Source of the DNA: JAVVEH01 sp032251435
GTDB taxonomy: Bacteria > Verrucomicrobiota > Lentisphaeria > Oligosphaerales > MVZH01
Length of the DNA: 64,000 nt
NCBI GenBank assembly: GCA_032251435.1
Contig: JAVVEH010000007.1
Coordinates: 1-64,000 of the forward strand
Direction of reading: 5' to 3'
The notes beneath the pieces are model-generated. The model was not told the DNA's origin and did no database searches. It saw only the letters and a list, made by a program, of their open reading frames with translations. The position numbers and the translations under genes were made by a program. Of the stretch, positions 35,106 to 45,072 are shown piece after piece (positions within the stretch are counted from its first letter, which is position 1; every line of letters begins with the position of its first letter).

Positions 35106-38100
35106 ATGAAGAGGATCAACCACACACTCTGCGCTGTTCTGCTGCCGCTTTTGATTGGTCTATGCCTGGGGGGAAGCAGTTGGGCGGAAGCCCCGCGCTC
35201 CGGTGCCGTACACCCTACCGCACCGGGGCCTTCCGCTCCGGCAACGCTGCGCCTGGCACTGGTGGAACTGGGCGGAGACATCCCAATCCCCGCCCCCTTT
35301 GCCGACCTGCTGTTTGTCGAACTTAGTGGTAGAGAAGATCTGCACCTGCTGGAACGGCAGGAGGTGAATAGGATTGTTGAAGAACAGAAACTGAGCCTGA
35401 TGACCCGCGGTGCGGTCGATGCGGACTCCGCAGTCCAGGCCGGGAAGATTCTCGCCGCCGACGCGCTTTTAATTCTCGAGCTGGAAAATCATTCTGAAAA
35501 GCCGCTGCTTCGCACCCGGTTGGTCGATGCCCGTTACGGGCTGAAACTGTTTGACGGGTCGCTGGCCCAGTCGAAAAATGCCGACGGCTATGAAGCCCTT
35601 GCCCGCCAGGTGGCGGCGCGAGTTGCCCGCCATATCCGCCGGATCAACGTGCCTCCGGATCAACTGTTGCTGGTTGGCGTCTCGTCGTTTCTCAGTGAAG
35701 AGCTGTCGCCGGAATGGGACTGGCTGTCCGACGAGATTCCTACCGCCATCGAGCAGAATCTGGGGCTTTACCCCGGGGTTGTGCTCCTGGAACGGAAAGC
35801 AATCCGACCGCTGACCGAAGAGCGGGAGCTGACATCCGGCCTGCCGGAGGCGCTCCAGGCATCGGCCATACTGATCAACGGAAGCTACCGGATGCAGGAC
35901 GGGAAGGACACCGTATCCGTGCGGGTTCGGGCCCGCAGGCAGGCCGTCACGCTTGCCGAAGAAACGTTCCAGACACCCCTGGACACGGTGGGAAGCGCCT
36001 GCGCCCAGGCCGCCAAACGACTGCTCGGCCAATTGCGGTCCTCGCAGGTCGGAGCGCCCATGAATGCCGGGGAGGAAGCCGAAATCCTAGCGGAGGAAGC
36101 GCGCACTTACCTTGCCCGGGGCGAAGCGAACCGGGCTATCCCGGCAGCGGAGGCGGCACTGGCACTTGTCCCGGAGTCTCTAGAATACATGCAACTTGTC
36201 ATCCGGTCGATTGATCGCGGTGTTGTGAGTCAACGATTAATCCTGGAGACTAATGATCCAAGACCCTTGCTGCACTACCATCGGCGTGTTACATATCTAG
36301 CTTACAAGACCATGAGAACGTGCCCTCTTCCTCCTCTGTTTGGCACTGACCATCGCTGGACTGAGGAGGAGTGGCAGCGTCATGTCTACCACGTTGAGGC
36401 TTTCGTCACGGTTGCCCATGTCCTCAGACCCTACCACAATGATCCGAGGTATTTCGACAATGCTCCCGTCGACATATTCTATGCCGAATTCTGTGAGTTC
36501 TTTGATGAAGCACGCAAACGTTATGAGGAGCGTCCTCGTCTTTTGTCCTCGCTATTAACGCAGTTCTCCGGGGTCATACGGCGCTCGGCAAGCATCGAGG
36601 AGGCCATACGTCTGGCCGACGAACTTGTCCCGCTCGAATCCCGGGCGCACCAGGCCTTTCCTCACAAGTGTCGTTGCCGCCTGTATACGATATGGAATTT
36701 CTATTCTGCATTCCTCAACTTCCGTGAATCGGACAGCCAGGCCGGAGAAAAAGGGCTTGCCTATCTGGAGAAACTGCAGCATTCACCCGATCCGTATGTG
36801 CGGGCGGAATCCCTTAAATGCGGCCTTGAATATTACACAAAGACTTCCCCAAGCGAGGAAAATCGGCGGCAACTGGCCACGGCCTATGTCAAAGCAAGCA
36901 AAGAAGCATTCCGCACCGATCCAAAGCCGGTTAAGGGTTTGCAGTTTGATGAGGATCCAATTTTGAGCGAACAGATACAGATGGCATTTATTGCCGACCT
37001 CCTGGAGTTCTCACTTGCACAGAGGAAGGCAAGGGACAACGGGGGCTGGACCGGAGGAGTGCTTTGGCTGGCAGATTATCTTGCGCGTAACGGACAGGCA
37101 GCCCGGGCTCTGGAGCTTTTAGAGCAAGTGCTTGCCAAATGCGATTCCCCCAAGCCGCAGGGGGGGGGGGGAGTCGCAGATGCTATCAGCCAGCTTAAAG
37201 CAGCTCATCCTGAACTCGTCTGTGATGAAGTCCCGTCTGCTCACCTGCCCAGCCCCATACCTGTGCTGCGGGCCGACGGTATTCGGCTGCTCAGTGGAGA
37301 GCGTACCCGATTCTGGCGATTTGCGCGGGCAGGCAGTGAGCTCGTCATCATCTACAACCGGTCGGGTTCTGCCTATGACTACGGCGGCATCCGCTTCGAC
37401 CCACTGGCAGGAAAAGTCTTGTCAATTGTTCCACCTCACCGAATCCCTCAAAAGCAACGGGACAATCCGAAACGCAGCACCAGCTTGACACCCGTCGCCA
37501 CAGCTTTCGGCTCCGACATACATATTGGCCGCTACGGCACCGGAATTGCGACGATCAGAGACGACGGCTCCGTGACCAGACTGCATGCGGATAATGGTTT
37601 GCCGATTGATGGTACAGTTTTTCTTGCGCGGCTGGAGAAGTGGCTAATTGGCGTGATGGGAGACTCGGTCGAAAGGGGGGAGGCCCTGGTCGCGGTCAAC
37701 CTGGAAACGGGCAGGATAAAAACTGTCTGCTCCTCCCGGGACGATACGGATGCAGACGCCTCGCATCACAGGTTCCTTGGCCTGGTAGCAGACCGTCGCC
37801 GCAACATTGTCTGGTTCATCAGTCGGGGACGCAACTTCAAACTCGGTTCGGGACCTCCGGGAGATCGGCTTTTCCGGTATGATCCGGAATCTGACAGTCT
37901 GGAAGCAGTTCATACACGGGAGCTGGAGAACCAGTTGGTCGGTTGTAAGAAAACAGACAGGGGCACAGACGGGACGCTGCGCCTGTTTGGAGACCGATTG
38001 CTTATCCGGGGAATGTATGGTTTGTGCGAATACAATATTGAAACGGGCCGGACCCGTTTGCTTTCGGCATTGCCTTGCTTTGAGAAGATGGCCCAATGGC

Positions 38101-38429
38101 GTGAACCTTGGCTGCACCTGAATCCGCCTGGTTTTTCACCGGTGAACGACGGGCTAGTGTACATCTCCCAAGGAAAACTGCTCCACTTTCAGAATGGGGA
38201 AAGGGATCCCAGCGTGTTTCCCTTCACTGCGTTTGCTTTATGTGACCCAGAGGATAAAAGCAGTAGCGAAAAAGAGGGGCTTGAAATCAGCAAATACGTC
38301 GGGCTGCGGAAGATCCCTGCTCTCGATCTGGCTGCGACAAAACAGGGACTTTATGTTCTGACCCACGAGGCCCTCTGGTTGATCCCTGGCATCGTTGCAG
38401 AAAAAGAGGGCGAAGGGGGAGGAATATGA
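35106..38429 (+). CDS. Giant CsgG-like/propeller secreted protein, paralogue 1
   Basis: 1107 residues. Signal peptide 1-28. First CsgG-like domain about 48-175 (LRLALVELGG, DLHLLERQEVNRIVEEQKLSL, AGKILAADALLILELENHS); second about 186-310 (LLLVGVSSFLSEELSPEWDWLSDE, then GVVLLERKAIRPL); a TPR-like hairpin at 323-360 (RAIPAAEAALALVPESLE); a helical region to about 700; and a C-terminal beta-propeller-like region (about 715-1100) with strands such as GGIRFDPLAGKV, GTGIATIRDDGSVTRLHADN, NIVWFISRG and LCEYNIETG. No catalytic motif is visible. An 11-G tract lies in frame at 37160-37170, right before the propeller. The region 35920-36050 is nearly identical to paralogue 5, and 35620-35690 to paralogue 2. 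Confidence 0.75.
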   Translation: MKRINHTLCAVLLPLLIGLCLGGSSWAEAPRSGAVHPTAPGPSAPATLRLALVELGGDIPIPAPFADLLFVELSGREDLHLLERQEVNRIVEEQKLSLMTRGAVDADSAVQAGKILAADALLILELENHSEKPLLRTRLVDARYGLKLFDGSLAQSKNADGYEALARQVAARVARHIRRINVPPDQLLLVGVSSFLSEELSPEWDWLSDEIPTAIEQNLGLYPGVVLLERKAIRPLTEERELTSGLPEALQASAILINGSYRMQDGKDTVSVRVRARRQAVTLAEETFQTPLDTVGSACAQAAKRLLGQLRSSQVGAPMNAGEEAEILAEEARTYLARGEANRAIPAAEAALALVPESLEYMQLVIRSIDRGVVSQRLILETNDPRPLLHYHRRVTYLAYKTMRTCPLPPLFGTDHRWTEEEWQRHVYHVEAFVTVAHVLRPYHNDPRYFDNAPVDIFYAEFCEFFDEARKRYEERPRLLSSLLTQFSGVIRRSASIEEAIRLADELVPLESRAHQAFPHKCRCRLYTIWNFYSAFLNFRESDSQAGEKGLAYLEKLQHSPDPYVRAESLKCGLEYYTKTSPSEENRRQLATAYVKASKEAFRTDPKPVKGLQFDEDPILSEQIQMAFIADLLEFSLAQRKARDNGGWTGGVLWLADYLARNGQAARALELLEQVLAKCDSPKPQGGGGVADAISQLKAAHPELVCDEVPSAHLPSPIPVLRADGIRLLSGERTRFWRFARAGSELVIIYNRSGSAYDYGGIRFDPLAGKVLSIVPPHRIPQKQRDNPKRSTSLTPVATAFGSDIHIGRYGTGIATIRDDGSVTRLHADNGLPIDGTVFLARLEKWLIGVMGDSVERGEALVAVNLETGRIKTVCSSRDDTDADASHHRFLGLVADRRRNIVWFISRGRNFKLGSGPPGDRLFRYDPESDSLEAVHTRELENQLVGCKKTDRGTDGTLRLFGDRLLIRGMYGLCEYNIETGRTRLLSALPCFEKMAQWREPWLHLNPPGFSPVNDGLVYISQGKLLHFQNGERDPSVFPFTAFALCDPEDKSSSEKEGLEISKYVGLRKIPALDLAATKQGLYVLTHEALWLIPGIVAEKEGEGGGI
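37160..37170 (+). repeat. 11-G homopolymer in coding sequence
   Basis: CAG followed by uninterrupted G to position 37170, read as Gln-Gly-Gly-Gly-Gly at about residues 684-688 of paralogue 1. The other paralogues lack it at this place. Slippage by one base would truncate the protein before the propeller region. Confidence 0.9.
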
Positions 38430-41400
38430 TGCGCGTGCTTTTACCGCCAGCGCTTATCGGGCTATGTCTTTTGGGTTGTTGCTGGGCGGAAGACGTGCGC
38501 CCAGGGACCGCAACCCATACGGCCCCGGGGCCTTCAACGTTGGCCCCCCTCCGCCTGGCTCTGGTGGAACTGGGCGGGGAAACCCCGGTTCCCGCGCCGT
38601 TAACGGATCTGCTGTTTATCGAATTGAACGCCAGCAAAGAACTGCATCTTCTGGAGCGCCAGGAAGTGACCCGCGTTCTCGCTGAGCAGAAACTCGGCTT
38701 GATGATCCGCGGTGCGGTCGATGCGGACTCCGCAATCCAGGCGGGGAAGATTCTCGCTGCCGATGCCATCCTGATTCTTGAAAACGAAAACCATTCTGAA
38801 AAACCGCTGCTTCGCACCCGCTTGGTTGATACCCGCTACGGACTCAAGCTGTTTGACGGCTCACTGGCGCTGCCGAAGACTGCGGACGGCTATGAGGCCC
38901 TTGCCGGCCAGGTGGCGGCGCGGGCTGCCCGCCATATCCGCCGGATCAACGTGCCTCCGGATCAGCTGTTGCTGGTTGGCGTCTCGTCGTTCTTCAGCTA
39001 TGACCTTTCAAACAAGTGGGACTGGCTGTCGGACGAGATTCCGCGGGTCATCGAGCAGAACCTGTCTTTGTATCCCGGGGTCGCCCTCCTCGAGCGCAAA
39101 GCGACCGCGCCCCTTTCGGATGAACGGGACATCGCTTCGGCAATTCCCAAGGCTCTGCAGGCATCTGCAGTCATCTTGAGTGGTCGTTTCCGCTTGTCTG
39201 ACAACGGGCAGTCCGTAGAGGTTGATGTCAAGGCCCGCAAGGGAAACGCAGTCGTTGAAGAGGTGACATTTGAAATACCTGTAGACGAAATGACGGGGGG
39301 ATGCATAAAAGCCACCCAGGCCCTGCTTGAAAAGCTTCGGGGGGCGGGAACGGGGCATCCGATGGATGCAGAAGAGGAAGCCAAAGTGCTGGCGGCGGAA
39401 GCCCGTGCCTACATCAATCGTGCCGAGGGCAGTCGCGCGATGCCTGCCGCCGAAGCGGCTCTGGCGCTGGTGCCTGAGTCGTTGGATTATATGGAACTGG
39501 CGATTAATTCCATGCTTGGATCAGGGGGCGTTCTGGATAATGGACAGCGGAATGTGGAAGATCCACGCCTATTGCTGCCGTTCCACCGGCGGGCCGGTCA
39601 CCTGGCCCGGAAAATCATCTTAACCTGTCCACTTCCACCCTTGGCCGCCCCTGGCATTGCCTGGACCGATGAAGACAACCGGCACAACGGATTGCACATA
39701 TACGCGCTTGAGTGGGCCCGCAATGCCCTCAGCCCGCTGTATTATGCCCGGAAGGATCCGAGGTATTGCGCCGGCGGCAGCGTCGATGTGCTCTACGAAG
39801 AGCTATGGGATGTCTTTCATGCTGCGCAGTTACGCTATGCCGAACGTCCGAGGTTGCTTGTCCATCTGGTTACACAGGTCTCCGACCAGGGACATGGCAT
39901 TCTGCGAGCCGGCAGCATTGAGGAGGCCATGCGCCGGACCGATGAGCTTCTTGAACTCGAAGTCCAGGCTTTGTCCAGGTGGTTCCAAGGCCGGGATCAG
40001 AGCTATCTGCATAGCCTGTCTGACTATTATCTTGCCTTGTACAAGTTTTGGAAAGAAAACAAAGATGCCGGCAACAAGGGACTCGCATATCTCCTGCAAT
40101 TGCAGAACCACAGGGATGCTTTCGTCAGAGCAGAGGCTGTGAAATATGCACTTAGGTTCTATAAAGAAGTTGTTCCGGATCAACGTAAACGCAGAGAGCT
40201 GGCCGCCGCCTATGTAAAAGCCAGCAAGGCCGCTGGACGACCTGATCCATCTCCTGTCATGCGCGTCCAGTATGACCCGGATGAGGCGGAGAATGAACGA
40301 ATAGAAATGGGCTTTATACAAGACCTAATTAACTACTCACTGGAACATGGACTTGCAAAAGCAAACGCAAACGGGTGGCTGACTGGAACGCTAAAATTGA
40401 CTAGATATCTTGAGCGCCAAGGGAAGCCGGCGGAGGCGCTTGACTACCTAGAGCGACTGGCTGTGGCCTTTGAGAAACGTAAATATGGCCGCTGGCAGAA
40501 CGTTGTTAACGAAATAGACCGGCTCAAGAAAAGGCATCCGCAGCTGCAGAAAGCGAGTGCACAGGATCTTCTGCCTGAAGCAATACCCCTGTTGCGGACG
40601 GATGATGTGTCTATAACCAACGATGAGGAGGAGACGCAATTCTGCCGATTTGCTTCGGTCGACAATGACTGGGTGATCATCGCCTCTTTGCGCAGAAAGC
40701 GCAGTTATTTTGGGGTTGTCCGTTTTGATCCCTCTACCAGGAGAGTTGACTCAACCATTCAAGCGGTGAATCTCTGTCATCCCGGCTGGCAAAAACCCAA
40801 CAGAGTTCTTTCCTGGATCCCCCGGGTCGCGCTTTTTGATGGCGGCGTACATCTTGGCTGCGAAGCGACGGGTATTGTCACCCTGCGCGATGATGGAACC
40901 ATCAGCCGGCGACATGCGGACAATGGCCTGCCTCTCAATGGAATAGGCGGTGTGGCCTCACTGGGAGACTGGCTGTTCTGTATAGCGGGGGGAGATTACA
41001 CCGGTCTGCAGGCATTGATCTCAGTCAACGTGAAAACAGACAAGGTGAGCGTCATCTGCTCTTCACGGGAAATCCGGTCGTCGGATAAGGCCCGGCTGGT
41101 GGTTCCGGGCATGGCCACAGATCCCCAGCGGAAACTCTTGTGGTTTATCCGTCGCGGAATCGGCACCAAGACCATCCGGCCTGACTATTCGCCTGAACTT
41201 TACAGATATGATCCCGCCACCGAGCGAATGGAAGCCGTTTCTTCGGCGCAGGAAAGCATCAAGCTTGTCGGATGCGGGGGTCGGTCTGGGAGGGCCGGTT
41301 CTTTGATGCGTATGTCCGGCGACACTCTCATCATAAGTGGAACGCGCGGCATCTTTGAATTCAATGTCGAAACGGAACAATCACAGATGCTTCGTGTGGC

Positions 41401-41752
41401 TCCGAAAGGAAAAGGCGGTGACTGGGAGGATCCATGGGTATTCTTTGACGGGCATTCTTTCTTCCGGGTAACCGACGGACTTGTGTGCGTTTCGGAAAAG
41501 AAGCTGATGCACTTCCAAAAGGGCAGAAAGGAAGCAAAGACATTTCCGGTCACAGCTTTTGCCCCGCCGCCAAGAAAGGGGAGTGATCGGGAAAAAGCTG
41601 GAAGCCAGCCCTCTCCCCATGCCGTGAGCAGCTATGTCATCGACCTGCTGGCAACGAAGGAGGGCTTGTATGTCCTGACCCGTGATGCGCTCTGGCTGGT
41701 CCCGGAGATCAAGGCGGCGGGAAACAGCAGTCAGGGAGAGGAAAGATTGTGA
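38429..41752 (+). CDS. Giant CsgG-like/propeller secreted protein, paralogue 2
   Basis: 1107 residues from ATG 38429 (an in-frame ATG at 38426 overlaps the preceding TGA as ATGA; the later one forms TGATG and has better spacing from GGAGG at 38418-38422). The N-terminus LIGLCLLGCCWAED contains a possible lipobox (LLGC), so it could be a lipoprotein, unlike paralogue 1. Same layout as paralogue 1: two CsgG-like domains, TPR-like hairpin, helical middle, propeller-like end (GVVRFDPSTRRV, GTISRRHADNGLP, GIFEFNVETE, LYVLTRDALWLVPE). Its second CsgG-like domain (39030-39150) is closer to paralogue 3, while 38930-38995 is closer to paralogue 1. Translationally coupled on both sides. Confidence 0.75.
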   Translation: MRVLLPPALIGLCLLGCCWAEDVRPGTATHTAPGPSTLAPLRLALVELGGETPVPAPLTDLLFIELNASKELHLLERQEVTRVLAEQKLGLMIRGAVDADSAIQAGKILAADAILILENENHSEKPLLRTRLVDTRYGLKLFDGSLALPKTADGYEALAGQVAARAARHIRRINVPPDQLLLVGVSSFFSYDLSNKWDWLSDEIPRVIEQNLSLYPGVALLERKATAPLSDERDIASAIPKALQASAVILSGRFRLSDNGQSVEVDVKARKGNAVVEEVTFEIPVDEMTGGCIKATQALLEKLRGAGTGHPMDAEEEAKVLAAEARAYINRAEGSRAMPAAEAALALVPESLDYMELAINSMLGSGGVLDNGQRNVEDPRLLLPFHRRAGHLARKIILTCPLPPLAAPGIAWTDEDNRHNGLHIYALEWARNALSPLYYARKDPRYCAGGSVDVLYEELWDVFHAAQLRYAERPRLLVHLVTQVSDQGHGILRAGSIEEAMRRTDELLELEVQALSRWFQGRDQSYLHSLSDYYLALYKFWKENKDAGNKGLAYLLQLQNHRDAFVRAEAVKYALRFYKEVVPDQRKRRELAAAYVKASKAAGRPDPSPVMRVQYDPDEAENERIEMGFIQDLINYSLEHGLAKANANGWLTGTLKLTRYLERQGKPAEALDYLERLAVAFEKRKYGRWQNVVNEIDRLKKRHPQLQKASAQDLLPEAIPLLRTDDVSITNDEEETQFCRFASVDNDWVIIASLRRKRSYFGVVRFDPSTRRVDSTIQAVNLCHPGWQKPNRVLSWIPRVALFDGGVHLGCEATGIVTLRDDGTISRRHADNGLPLNGIGGVASLGDWLFCIAGGDYTGLQALISVNVKTDKVSVICSSREIRSSDKARLVVPGMATDPQRKLLWFIRRGIGTKTIRPDYSPELYRYDPATERMEAVSSAQESIKLVGCGGRSGRAGSLMRMSGDTLIISGTRGIFEFNVETEQSQMLRVAPKGKGGDWEDPWVFFDGHSFFRVTDGLVCVSEKKLMHFQKGRKEAKTFPVTAFAPPPRKGSDREKAGSQPSPHAVSSYVIDLLATKEGLYVLTRDALWLVPEIKAAGNSSQGEERL

Positions 41753-44700
41753 TGCCCAGATGTTTTATTTTCGGAACCATGGCGCTGACCTGCCTGTTGG
41801 TCAACGGCACACTACACGCGGCTGGCACGGGGGCCGGTGAAGCAGACCGAAAGCCAGCTGGCGGACTCCGGCTGGCCGTTGTTTCGCTGGAAGGAGGAGC
41901 CCCCGTGCCGGCCATCTTCAGTGATCTGCTGCTCGTCGAGTTGAATGACAAGACGGATCTGCACCTGCTGGAAAGGCAGGAGGTGACCCGCGTTCTCGCC
42001 GAGCAGGAACTGAGCCTGATGACCCGCGGTGCGGTCGATGCGGACTCCGCAATCCAGGCCGGGAAGATTCTCGCCGCTGATGCCATCTTGATCCTTGAAA
42101 ACGAAAATCATTCTGAAAAACCGCTGCTTCGCACCCGGCTCGTGGATGCCCGTTACGGGCTGAAGCTGTTTGACGGGTCGCTGGCCCTCCCTGAGAATCC
42201 GGATGGCTATGAAACGATCACCGATCAGGTGGCCGGTCGCGCAATCCGCCATCTTCGCCGGGTCAACGTTCCGCCTGATCAGCTCCTGATGGTGGGTGTG
42301 TCGTCTTTTCGCAACGACGATTTGTCGAACAAATGGGATTGGTTGTCCGACGAGATTCCGCGGGTCATCGAGCAGAACCTGGCCCTGTATCCCGGGGTCG
42401 CGCTACTCGAGCGCAAAGCAACCGCTCCCCTATCGGAGGAACGGGACATCGCTTCCGGTCTGCCGGAGGCTCTTCAGACTTCCGCCGTCATTTTGAACGG
42501 AAGTTTCCGCTTGTCGAATGGCGGCAAGTCGGTGTCCGTTCATGTTGAAGCCCGGCGGGGGAATGCGGTGGTTGGCGAGGAAACCTTCGCGACGCCTCTG
42601 GATGGGGTGGGCGCCGGTTGCATGGCGGCTGCCAAAACGCTGCTGGAGAAGCTTCGGGAAGTCGGAACCGGGGCCCCCATGGACGCCCTGGAGGAAGCCG
42701 AAATTCTGGCGGCGGAGGCCTGCGCCTATATCAATCGACACGAAGCGAACCGGGGTCTGCCCGCCGCCGAGGCGGCTTTGGCGCTGGTTCCTGATTCGTT
42801 TGACTATATGGAACTGGTAATCACGTCTATCATCGGCTCGGGAGGCGTTTTGGATAATGGCCGACGGGATGTGGAAGACCCGCGCCTGCTATTGCCGTAC
42901 CATCGACGGGCCGCCTGGTTGGCCCGGAAAATACTGTTGACCTGCCCGGTGCCGCCTTATCCCATTACGACGGTCGAAGAGAAACGTCAGGGCACGCTGC
43001 ATGTCGTTGCGCCAGGCTACGCCAGCAAAGCGTTGACCCCGTTGTACCATGTTCGAAAACATCCGGGGTATTACGATGGCGGCAGAACCGATGTGCTCTA
43101 CGAAGAGTTGTGGGAACTCTTTGAGGCAGCCCGTGCACGATATGCAGGCCGACCCCGGCGGCTGGCCGGCTTGATTTTTCATTTTTCGAGTAATAATGGT
43201 GCGCATGCTATTCAACGGGCAGGCAGCATTGAAGAAGCGATCCGCCGGACTGATGAATTGGTAAAACTTGAGCTGGAGACATTTCACGCCTTGCCCAGGA
43301 CTCGGGGAAATATCCCTCTGTATGCCTTACAGGATTTCTACGGTGCCTTGTGTACGTTCTGGAAGGAAGACAAGGCGGCAGGGACGAAGGGACTTGCCTA
43401 TCTCACTGAGCTCCAGAATTCAGAGGATTCGTCTCTAAGGTCTCAGGCGCTGAAATACGGGCTTTATTTTTACAAAAGTATCGTCCCCAACCATGACAAG
43501 CGGCAAGAACTGGCCGCCGCCTACGTCGAGGCGGCCAAGGAGGCGGCCTGGCCGGATTTGGGGCCCGTTCTGAATGGGCAGTATGATGAAGATGAGGCCG
43601 AGAGCGAGAGGATTAAACTGCGCTTTGTCCAAGAAATCCTTGACCATGCTTTCGAAAACGGCTACGCAGGGGATAGCTTTGACGGCTTGGGGAGCGGGAG
43701 CCGACTGCTGGCGGAAGATCTTGAACGCCACGGCAAGCCGGAGGAAGCACTAAACTATCTGCAACGGATGGCGGACATCTACAAGCCCCGCAAATATGAT
43801 CGCTGGCAAACGATGGTCGATGCGATGGACAAACTCAAAGCCAGGCATCCCAATCTGGCGGGAGCGGATAAAAACCGGAAGGTGGCCGGGGTAAAGCTGC
43901 TCCTGCGGGCGGATGGAATAGCACTGCCCGGGCATGATGGAAAAATCAATTTCTGTCGCTTTGTGCCAGCGGATGACCAGGTCATCATCATGGTCTTTCC
44001 CAGCGCGCCAACAGTCACTTCCGACGCCTACGGGGCAATCCGTGTCGATCCCGAAACGTCACATGTATCTTTGGTTGCGCCCATAACGCCTTTGCGTCAC
44101 CCCGAGTGGAAATCTCCCGGGCGGGTTTTCTCCTGGTATCCCCGTGTCACACTAACGGGCGACGAACTTCATATGGGCTGTGAAGGCACCGGTGTGACAA
44201 CCATCGGAGCGGACGGATCGGTCACCCGGCTGCATATGGATAACGGCCTGACTTTTAATGGTGTTGGGGGTATCGCCCAGCTCGGGGATTGGCTGTTCTC
44301 TATCACAGGAGTAGAGTATTCCCCCCTCCAGGCAGTCGTTGGGATCAACCGGAAGACAGGCGAAAAAAGGGTGATTTGTTCCTCCCGCGAGATCCGCCCG
44401 TCGGATAAAGCCAAATTGCTGGTTCCCGGCATCGTAGCGGATCCCGAGAGGAACTGTTTATGGTTCATCACGGTCGGTATCGGCACCGAGTCTGTCCGTC
44501 CCTCAGCTTCCCGTGATTTGTACCGATACGACCCTGAGACGGACCATCGGGAAATCATCCCGGCCGCCGAGGAAGGGCTCAGGCGTATCGGCTTGAGGGC
44601 CACCCCACCGGCAACAGGAGAGTTGATGCGGGTATCCGGAGATAATCTGGTCATCAGCGGGGTCACGGGTATATGTTCGTTCAATATTGAAACCGAGCAG

Positions 44701-45072
44701 TCTCAGGTGGCCGGCGTCAGAGACCCGGGCAATGGTGAGCAATGGGATCACCCCGGGACTTTTTTCTATGGATCGTCCTTCTTTCGGGTTACAGACGGCC
44801 TGGCGGGCATCTCCGAGGATCGGTTAATCCACTTCCAGTCGGGAAAGAGGGAGCCCCGGATCTATCCGGTCACCAGCTTTATCCTGTCAGCGGGAGAGGG
44901 CCAGATTCGCAATCGGAACAATGGCTGGCAGAGTGGAGACTTCTACAACGGAGCCGTTCTCGATCTTCTCGCCACGGACAAGGGCTTGTATGTGTTGACC
45001 CGCGACGCCCTCTGGCTGGTGCCGGAGATCAAGACGGCGGAAGACAGCCTTCAGGTAAAGGAAGGGTTATGA
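41752..45072 (+). CDS. Giant CsgG-like/propeller secreted protein, paralogue 3
   Basis: 1106 residues from ATG 41752 (TGATG junction; GTG 41749 is an alternative), with GGAGAGGAAAG upstream. The signal peptide ends near LHAAG. Domain order is the same as in paralogues 1 and 2: DLHLLERQEVTRVLAEQEL and AGKILAADAILILENENHS in the first CsgG-like domain; ALYPGVALLERKATAPL in the second; GLPAAEAALALVPDSFDYM in the TPR-like hairpin; GAIRVDPETSHV, GTGVTTIGADGSVTRLHMDN and LYRYDPETD in the propeller part. Among the set it is closest to paralogue 2 through most of its length. Function unknown; periplasmic or outer-membrane location is inferred from the signal peptide and fold. Confidence 0.75.
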   Translation: MPRCFIFGTMALTCLLVNGTLHAAGTGAGEADRKPAGGLRLAVVSLEGGAPVPAIFSDLLLVELNDKTDLHLLERQEVTRVLAEQELSLMTRGAVDADSAIQAGKILAADAILILENENHSEKPLLRTRLVDARYGLKLFDGSLALPENPDGYETITDQVAGRAIRHLRRVNVPPDQLLMVGVSSFRNDDLSNKWDWLSDEIPRVIEQNLALYPGVALLERKATAPLSEERDIASGLPEALQTSAVILNGSFRLSNGGKSVSVHVEARRGNAVVGEETFATPLDGVGAGCMAAAKTLLEKLREVGTGAPMDALEEAEILAAEACAYINRHEANRGLPAAEAALALVPDSFDYMELVITSIIGSGGVLDNGRRDVEDPRLLLPYHRRAAWLARKILLTCPVPPYPITTVEEKRQGTLHVVAPGYASKALTPLYHVRKHPGYYDGGRTDVLYEELWELFEAARARYAGRPRRLAGLIFHFSSNNGAHAIQRAGSIEEAIRRTDELVKLELETFHALPRTRGNIPLYALQDFYGALCTFWKEDKAAGTKGLAYLTELQNSEDSSLRSQALKYGLYFYKSIVPNHDKRQELAAAYVEAAKEAAWPDLGPVLNGQYDEDEAESERIKLRFVQEILDHAFENGYAGDSFDGLGSGSRLLAEDLERHGKPEEALNYLQRMADIYKPRKYDRWQTMVDAMDKLKARHPNLAGADKNRKVAGVKLLLRADGIALPGHDGKINFCRFVPADDQVIIMVFPSAPTVTSDAYGAIRVDPETSHVSLVAPITPLRHPEWKSPGRVFSWYPRVTLTGDELHMGCEGTGVTTIGADGSVTRLHMDNGLTFNGVGGIAQLGDWLFSITGVEYSPLQAVVGINRKTGEKRVICSSREIRPSDKAKLLVPGIVADPERNCLWFITVGIGTESVRPSASRDLYRYDPETDHREIIPAAEEGLRRIGLRATPPATGELMRVSGDNLVISGVTGICSFNIETEQSQVAGVRDPGNGEQWDHPGTFFYGSSFFRVTDGLAGISEDRLIHFQSGKREPRIYPVTSFILSAGEGQIRNRNNGWQSGDFYNGAVLDLLATDKGLYVLTRDALWLVPEIKTAEDSLQVKEGL

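Noticed and set aside
44742..45071. Upstream extension of paralogue 4
   Set aside because: The frame is open but lies inside paralogue 3, has no signal-peptide logic, and the TGATG start at 45072 fits the other junctions.
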